From contig NZ_CP112972.1 in NCBI RefSeq assembly GCF_026410925.1, forward strand, positions 186,001-250,000: a stretch of DNA of 64,000 nucleotides. The letters run 5' to 3'. This document shows, piece by piece, positions 60,994 through 64,000 of the stretch (the first letter of the stretch is position 1; each line of letters opens with the position of its first letter). Position numbers and translations under genes: made by a program. Under the pieces are notes generated by a model. It was not told where the DNA came from and ran no database searches. It saw nothing but the letters and a program-made list of their open reading frames with translations. This stretch comes from Halovenus salina. Its GTDB lineage: Archaea > Halobacteriota > Halobacteria > Halobacteriales > Haloarculaceae.

Positions 60994-63729
60994 GTGCACG
61001 TTCGCGGCGTCGTTGTCGACGTACCGGAATCGAAGACAGTCACCACGAGCTACGGCGAGTCCGAACTCCTCGAAGTCACGATCCGTCCAGACCGGGGTGC
61101 CGGTCCAGAGACGACCGTCACCCTGTGGGAGGACTGGATCGAGACCGGCGACTATCTCGTCCCGGGGATGGAGCTTGCAGTCTACGACGCCGAACAGCGA
61201 GAGTATCGCGGCGAGACACAGTACACGACCGGTAAGGAGACGATGGTTGTCGTCGAGCCGGACTTTCTCGTCGACGTGACGGACATCCGCTCGTGGGTGC
61301 AGTGTCCGCGGATGTACTACCTCAACAAACTCGACGGGGCCGACGTCTCCGAGCCGCTGGTGAAAGGGACAATTGTCCACGAGGTGTTCGGCGACCTCCT
61401 CCGGGGCGCTGACCTCGATGAGGCCGTCGACAGGCGTGTCGAGGAGTCGGGACTGGACCTCGGCTTGCTCGGTGCCGACCCCGAGGCGATGCGGGAGACG
61501 GTCAGACAGCACGCGAGCGCCATCGAGGGATGGCTCCAGCAGGGCCGACTCACCGACGCCGATAACTGGCGCTCGGAACAGCTTCTTCTCAGCGAGCGGT
61601 ACGGCCTCAAAGGTCGTGCAGACGCCATCAGGCGCGGCGCGCCGGTCGAACTCAAGACGGGCAAGAACACGCGCCGAGACCCCCGTTTTCACGACAAGGT
61701 GCAGGCCGGCTGTTATGCGCTGTTGCTAGGCGAGCAGGCAGACGAAGACGGTTCCGTCGCGAACAGCCCGGACACCGGGACGCTGTTGTATACCAAAAAT
61801 GCCGCTGTCGACGGCGACGAGGAGTCCGGCGACCTCTCGCCGGCCAAGGAGTTCTCTATCTCGACGGGCTTTCTCCAGTTCATCCTCCGCGCCCGGAACC
61901 ACCTCGCGGCGATGGAGGCTGGCGGCCAGGTTCCCACCGGCTACGAGGCCGACGCCAAATGCGAGTACTGTTTCGAGCAGGACACCTGTATGGCTGTCTC
62001 GGGCCGACTCGACCAGGAGTCCAAAGCCGGCCAGGTCGGGACACCACTCCCCGAAGACGAACGGGCCTACTTCGAGCGGTTCTACGCAGCAATCGAGAAC
62101 GAGCGCCAGGAGGTCCACCGCGAGTACGCCAAGCTCTGGGAACAGGGTCCCGACGAGCGGGCTGACGACGACCGGGCGCTCGTCGACCTCGAACCGACAG
62201 GGCGACAGCAGTTAGAGGACGGCCGCTGGGAACTTCGTGCCCGCGGGACCGGTGCCGTCTCGAAGATTCGAACGGGCGATGTCGTCCTCGCCAGCGACGG
62301 AGACCCCATCGGCGGCGCTGCCGAACTCGCCAGAGTCGAACGGCTCGGCTCCGCCGACAGCGACGAAATCGTGGTGACGGCCGACGAGCCGGTCGACCTC
62401 CGCCGCCTCGATGTCTACCCCTCCGAACTCTCGGCTGACCGGCTGCTCACCTCGCTACACGATGCCCTGCTCTTGCAGCCCCCGGAGTGGAAGGACCCGC
62501 TGTTCGAGCGACGAGCGCCGGCGTTCGACAGGCCCGAGGAAACCTTCGTCGACAACAACGAGGCACAGGACGACGCCGTCCGGGCTGCCGTCGGGGCCCA
62601 GGACTTCGCGCTCGTCCACGGGCCACCGGGGACGGGCAAGACATACACCCTGGCCCGCATCGTGTCGGAGTTACTCGACCGCGACCAGCGGGTACTCGTC
62701 TCGGCGTTCACGAATCGCGCGGTCGACAACGCCCTCGAAACCCTCGAAGACGAGGGGATCTCCGATATCGTCCGATACGGGACCGAGAGCGGCGTCCGAG
62801 AGGACATGCAGGAGTATCGGCTCGAACAGTCTGGGGACCCCGACGACTGTGCAGGGACTCTGCAGGAAGCGTCGGTCGTCGCGGCGACTACCGCCTCGTG
62901 TGGCTCTCGTGCGGTGAAAACACAGGAGTTCGACGTTGCCGTCGTCGACGAGGCTGGACAGCTGACCGAGCCAGGAACACTCGCCGCTATCGCGCGAGCC
63001 AACCGGTTCGTTCTTGTCGGCGACCACCAGCAGTTACCGCCCGTCGTCCAAGCCGACCAGGGCGAAGTACAGGGTGTCTTGGATGCCTCGGATGACGGCC
63101 GACCGCAAGCCGACCTCGGGGAGTCGCTGTTCGAGCGGCTCATCGAGACCTACCCCGATTCCGGTGTCCTGCTCGACCGCCAGTACCGGATGACACAGCG
63201 CATCCAGGCGTTCCCTTCGGCGGAGTTTTACGACGGACAACTGCGGCCCGCGACCGCCGAGGTGGCTGGACAGTCACTCGTCGACCTCGATGGCGTGACG
63301 GTCGACGAACTTCCCGAGCGCCTGCACGATGCCGTCACGTTCGTCGACCCCGACGGAACACAGGTCGGTAACACCAACCCCGAGGAGGCCGAGACGGTCA
63401 CTGACCTCGTCGCGACGTATCTCGACGCCGGTGTCGAGCCAGACGATATCGGCGTTATCGCGCCGTTCCGGGCGCAGGTCGCCGAGATTCGGAAGGCCCT
63501 TCCGGAGAGTGTCACCGTCGATACTGTCGACCGATTCCAGGGGTCGAGCAAACAGGTCATCCTCGTCTCGTTCGTGACGACCGGAGCCCTCGACGGCCCA
63601 ATCTTCGAGGACTACCGGCGCATCAACGTCGCACTCACCCGGGCGAAGAAAGGACTCGTGTTGGTTGGAGACACAGATTCGCTGTCCCAGGACGACCGCT
63701 ACCGGCGGATGGTCGAGTGGGCCAGTTGA
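60994..63729 (+). CDS. Dna2-like fusion: Cas4-type nuclease and SF1 helicase
   Basis: 911 residues from a GTG start. Residues about 1-90 form a beta OB-like domain. Residues about 95-340 are a Cas4/RecB-type nuclease with H129, D210, E219-x-K221 and four Cys C104, C323, C326, C332 for an iron-sulfur cluster. The SF1 helicase part starts about 500 with Walker A GPPGTGKT (543-550), Walker B DEAG (652-655), GDHQQLPPV (676-684) and the last motif VDRFQGSSKQ. This is the Dna2 layout: removal of DNA flaps and resection in repair or Okazaki maturation. All catalytic residues are present. Confidence 0.93.
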   Translation: MHVRGVVVDVPESKTVTTSYGESELLEVTIRPDRGAGPETTVTLWEDWIETGDYLVPGMELAVYDAEQREYRGETQYTTGKETMVVVEPDFLVDVTDIRSWVQCPRMYYLNKLDGADVSEPLVKGTIVHEVFGDLLRGADLDEAVDRRVEESGLDLGLLGADPEAMRETVRQHASAIEGWLQQGRLTDADNWRSEQLLLSERYGLKGRADAIRRGAPVELKTGKNTRRDPRFHDKVQAGCYALLLGEQADEDGSVANSPDTGTLLYTKNAAVDGDEESGDLSPAKEFSISTGFLQFILRARNHLAAMEAGGQVPTGYEADAKCEYCFEQDTCMAVSGRLDQESKAGQVGTPLPEDERAYFERFYAAIENERQEVHREYAKLWEQGPDERADDDRALVDLEPTGRQQLEDGRWELRARGTGAVSKIRTGDVVLASDGDPIGGAAELARVERLGSADSDEIVVTADEPVDLRRLDVYPSELSADRLLTSLHDALLLQPPEWKDPLFERRAPAFDRPEETFVDNNEAQDDAVRAAVGAQDFALVHGPPGTGKTYTLARIVSELLDRDQRVLVSAFTNRAVDNALETLEDEGISDIVRYGTESGVREDMQEYRLEQSGDPDDCAGTLQEASVVAATTASCGSRAVKTQEFDVAVVDEAGQLTEPGTLAAIARANRFVLVGDHQQLPPVVQADQGEVQGVLDASDDGRPQADLGESLFERLIETYPDSGVLLDRQYRMTQRIQAFPSAEFYDGQLRPATAEVAGQSLVDLDGVTVDELPERLHDAVTFVDPDGTQVGNTNPEEAETVTDLVATYLDAGVEPDDIGVIAPFRAQVAEIRKALPESVTVDTVDRFQGSSKQVILVSFVTTGALDGPIFEDYRRINVALTRAKKGLVLVGDTDSLSQDDRYRRMVEWAS

Positions 63730-63755
63730 GTTGCCGCTGGAGCGACGAACCAACA

Positions 63756-63762
63756 GTTTTTA
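63756..63762 (+). promoter_or_regulatory. TATA-like box for the last gene
   Basis: GTTTTTAT is centred about 31 bases before the ATG at 63790, consistent with a short or absent leader. Confidence 0.45.
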
Positions 63763-63789
63763 TGCCAATTTACCAATGTATTCGGACAA

Positions 63790-64000
63790 ATGGCGGAGAC
63801 GTCGAACACCCTGTCACAGAGAGCAGACCCCACGCCTGACCTGGGGTTTCGGCTCGCTGTCGGTGGCTACACCGGAACGGTACTCGCTGGGGTGCTCGTA
63901 TTCGGTCTCTCGCTTGCAGGTATCATCGACGTTGCCGGACTCGGTGTCTCGGCAGTCGTCGCGTTCCTCTCGGGGGCGGTTCTCGGAATACTGGCAATCC
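63790..64000 (+). CDS. Membrane protein, cut by the window end
   Basis: The first 70 residues are visible: a short polar start (MAETSNTLSQRADPTP) and then two hydrophobic segments, LAVGGYTGTVLAGVLVFGLS and VSAVVAFLSGAVLGILAI. It is an integral membrane protein of unknown family whose end lies outside the window. Confidence 0.7.
   Translation, partial: MAETSNTLSQRADPTPDLGFRLAVGGYTGTVLAGVLVFGLSLAGIIDVAGLGVSAVVAFLSGAVLGILAI

Noticed and set aside
61270..61990. The Cas4-like domain considered as a sign of a CRISPR-Cas locus.
   Set aside because: It is fused to an SF1 helicase in the Dna2 layout and has no cas genes or arrays nearby.

Overview
The window is a gene-dense piece of a haloarchaeal (class Halobacteria) chromosome. 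The proteins are strongly acidic (Asp/Glu-rich) and the DNA is GC-rich. TATA-like boxes sit about 25-30 bases before many start codons, as in leaderless archaeal transcription. The gene set is archaeal: pelota, archaeal DnaG, GHMP-type shikimate kinase, beta-RFAP synthase, RibL-type FAD synthase, Elp3 and a HalX response regulator. Genus and species cannot be told from the sequence alone. About 55 protein genes were found, most of them in head-to-tail runs with 4-11 base overlaps. No rRNA, convincing tRNA, CRISPR array or complete insertion sequence was seen.

Layout. 1-12.4 kb holds core genes: an SelT/SelW-like protein, an ABC exporter pair, a tandem glyoxalase-like protein, thymidylate kinase, an AlkA-like glycosylase, pelota, a soluble histidine kinase, a metallo-beta-lactamase-fold hydrolase, DnaG, a purine phosphoribosyltransferase, an Rsm22-like methyltransferase and prephenate dehydrogenase. 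12.5-17.5 kb holds a membrane S49 peptidase with a DUF4350-like partner, a Gly/Met-rich small protein, an acyl-CoA ligase and a YjbQ protein. 17.5-26.6 kb is a stress-type operon, prkA1-prkA2-yeaH-spoVR, whose spoVR carries a 394-residue intein with a LAGLIDADG endonuclease domain. Just after spoVR lies a 111-bp element with perfect 15-bp terminal inverted repeats. 26.9-40.6 kb holds a small haloarchaeal protein, beta-RFAP synthase, valS, a lone CARF-HTH-like regulator, grpE-dnaK, a zinc-type dehydrogenase, shikimate kinase with chorismate mutase, a DUF35/thiolase pair (the thiolase seems to have Ser in place of its nucleophilic Cys) and an orphan ABC ATPase.

40.6-46.1 kb holds a diverged glpAB pair without glpC, a PadR regulator and a secreted phospholipase-D-fold protein with a lamin-tail domain. 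46.2-54.2 kb is a defence island on the minus strand. It is a type I restriction-modification system (hsdM, hsdS, hsdR) with a nucleotidyltransferase/HEPN-like pair between hsdS and hsdR and a YgjP-type metalloprotease after hsdR. 54.3-64 kb returns to core genes: a DHH phosphoesterase, a JAMM protease, ribL, a HalX regulator, elp3, a membrane-anchored surface protein, and a Cas4-like nuclease/SF1 helicase fusion (Dna2-like). A membrane protein is cut by the window end.

The most unusual items are the SpoVR intein with the MITE-like element beside the same gene, the restriction island with its embedded nucleotidyltransferase/HEPN module, the active-site changes in thiolase and GlpA, and a set of palindromes at promoters (VOC/tmk, prkA operon, dnaK, hsdM).
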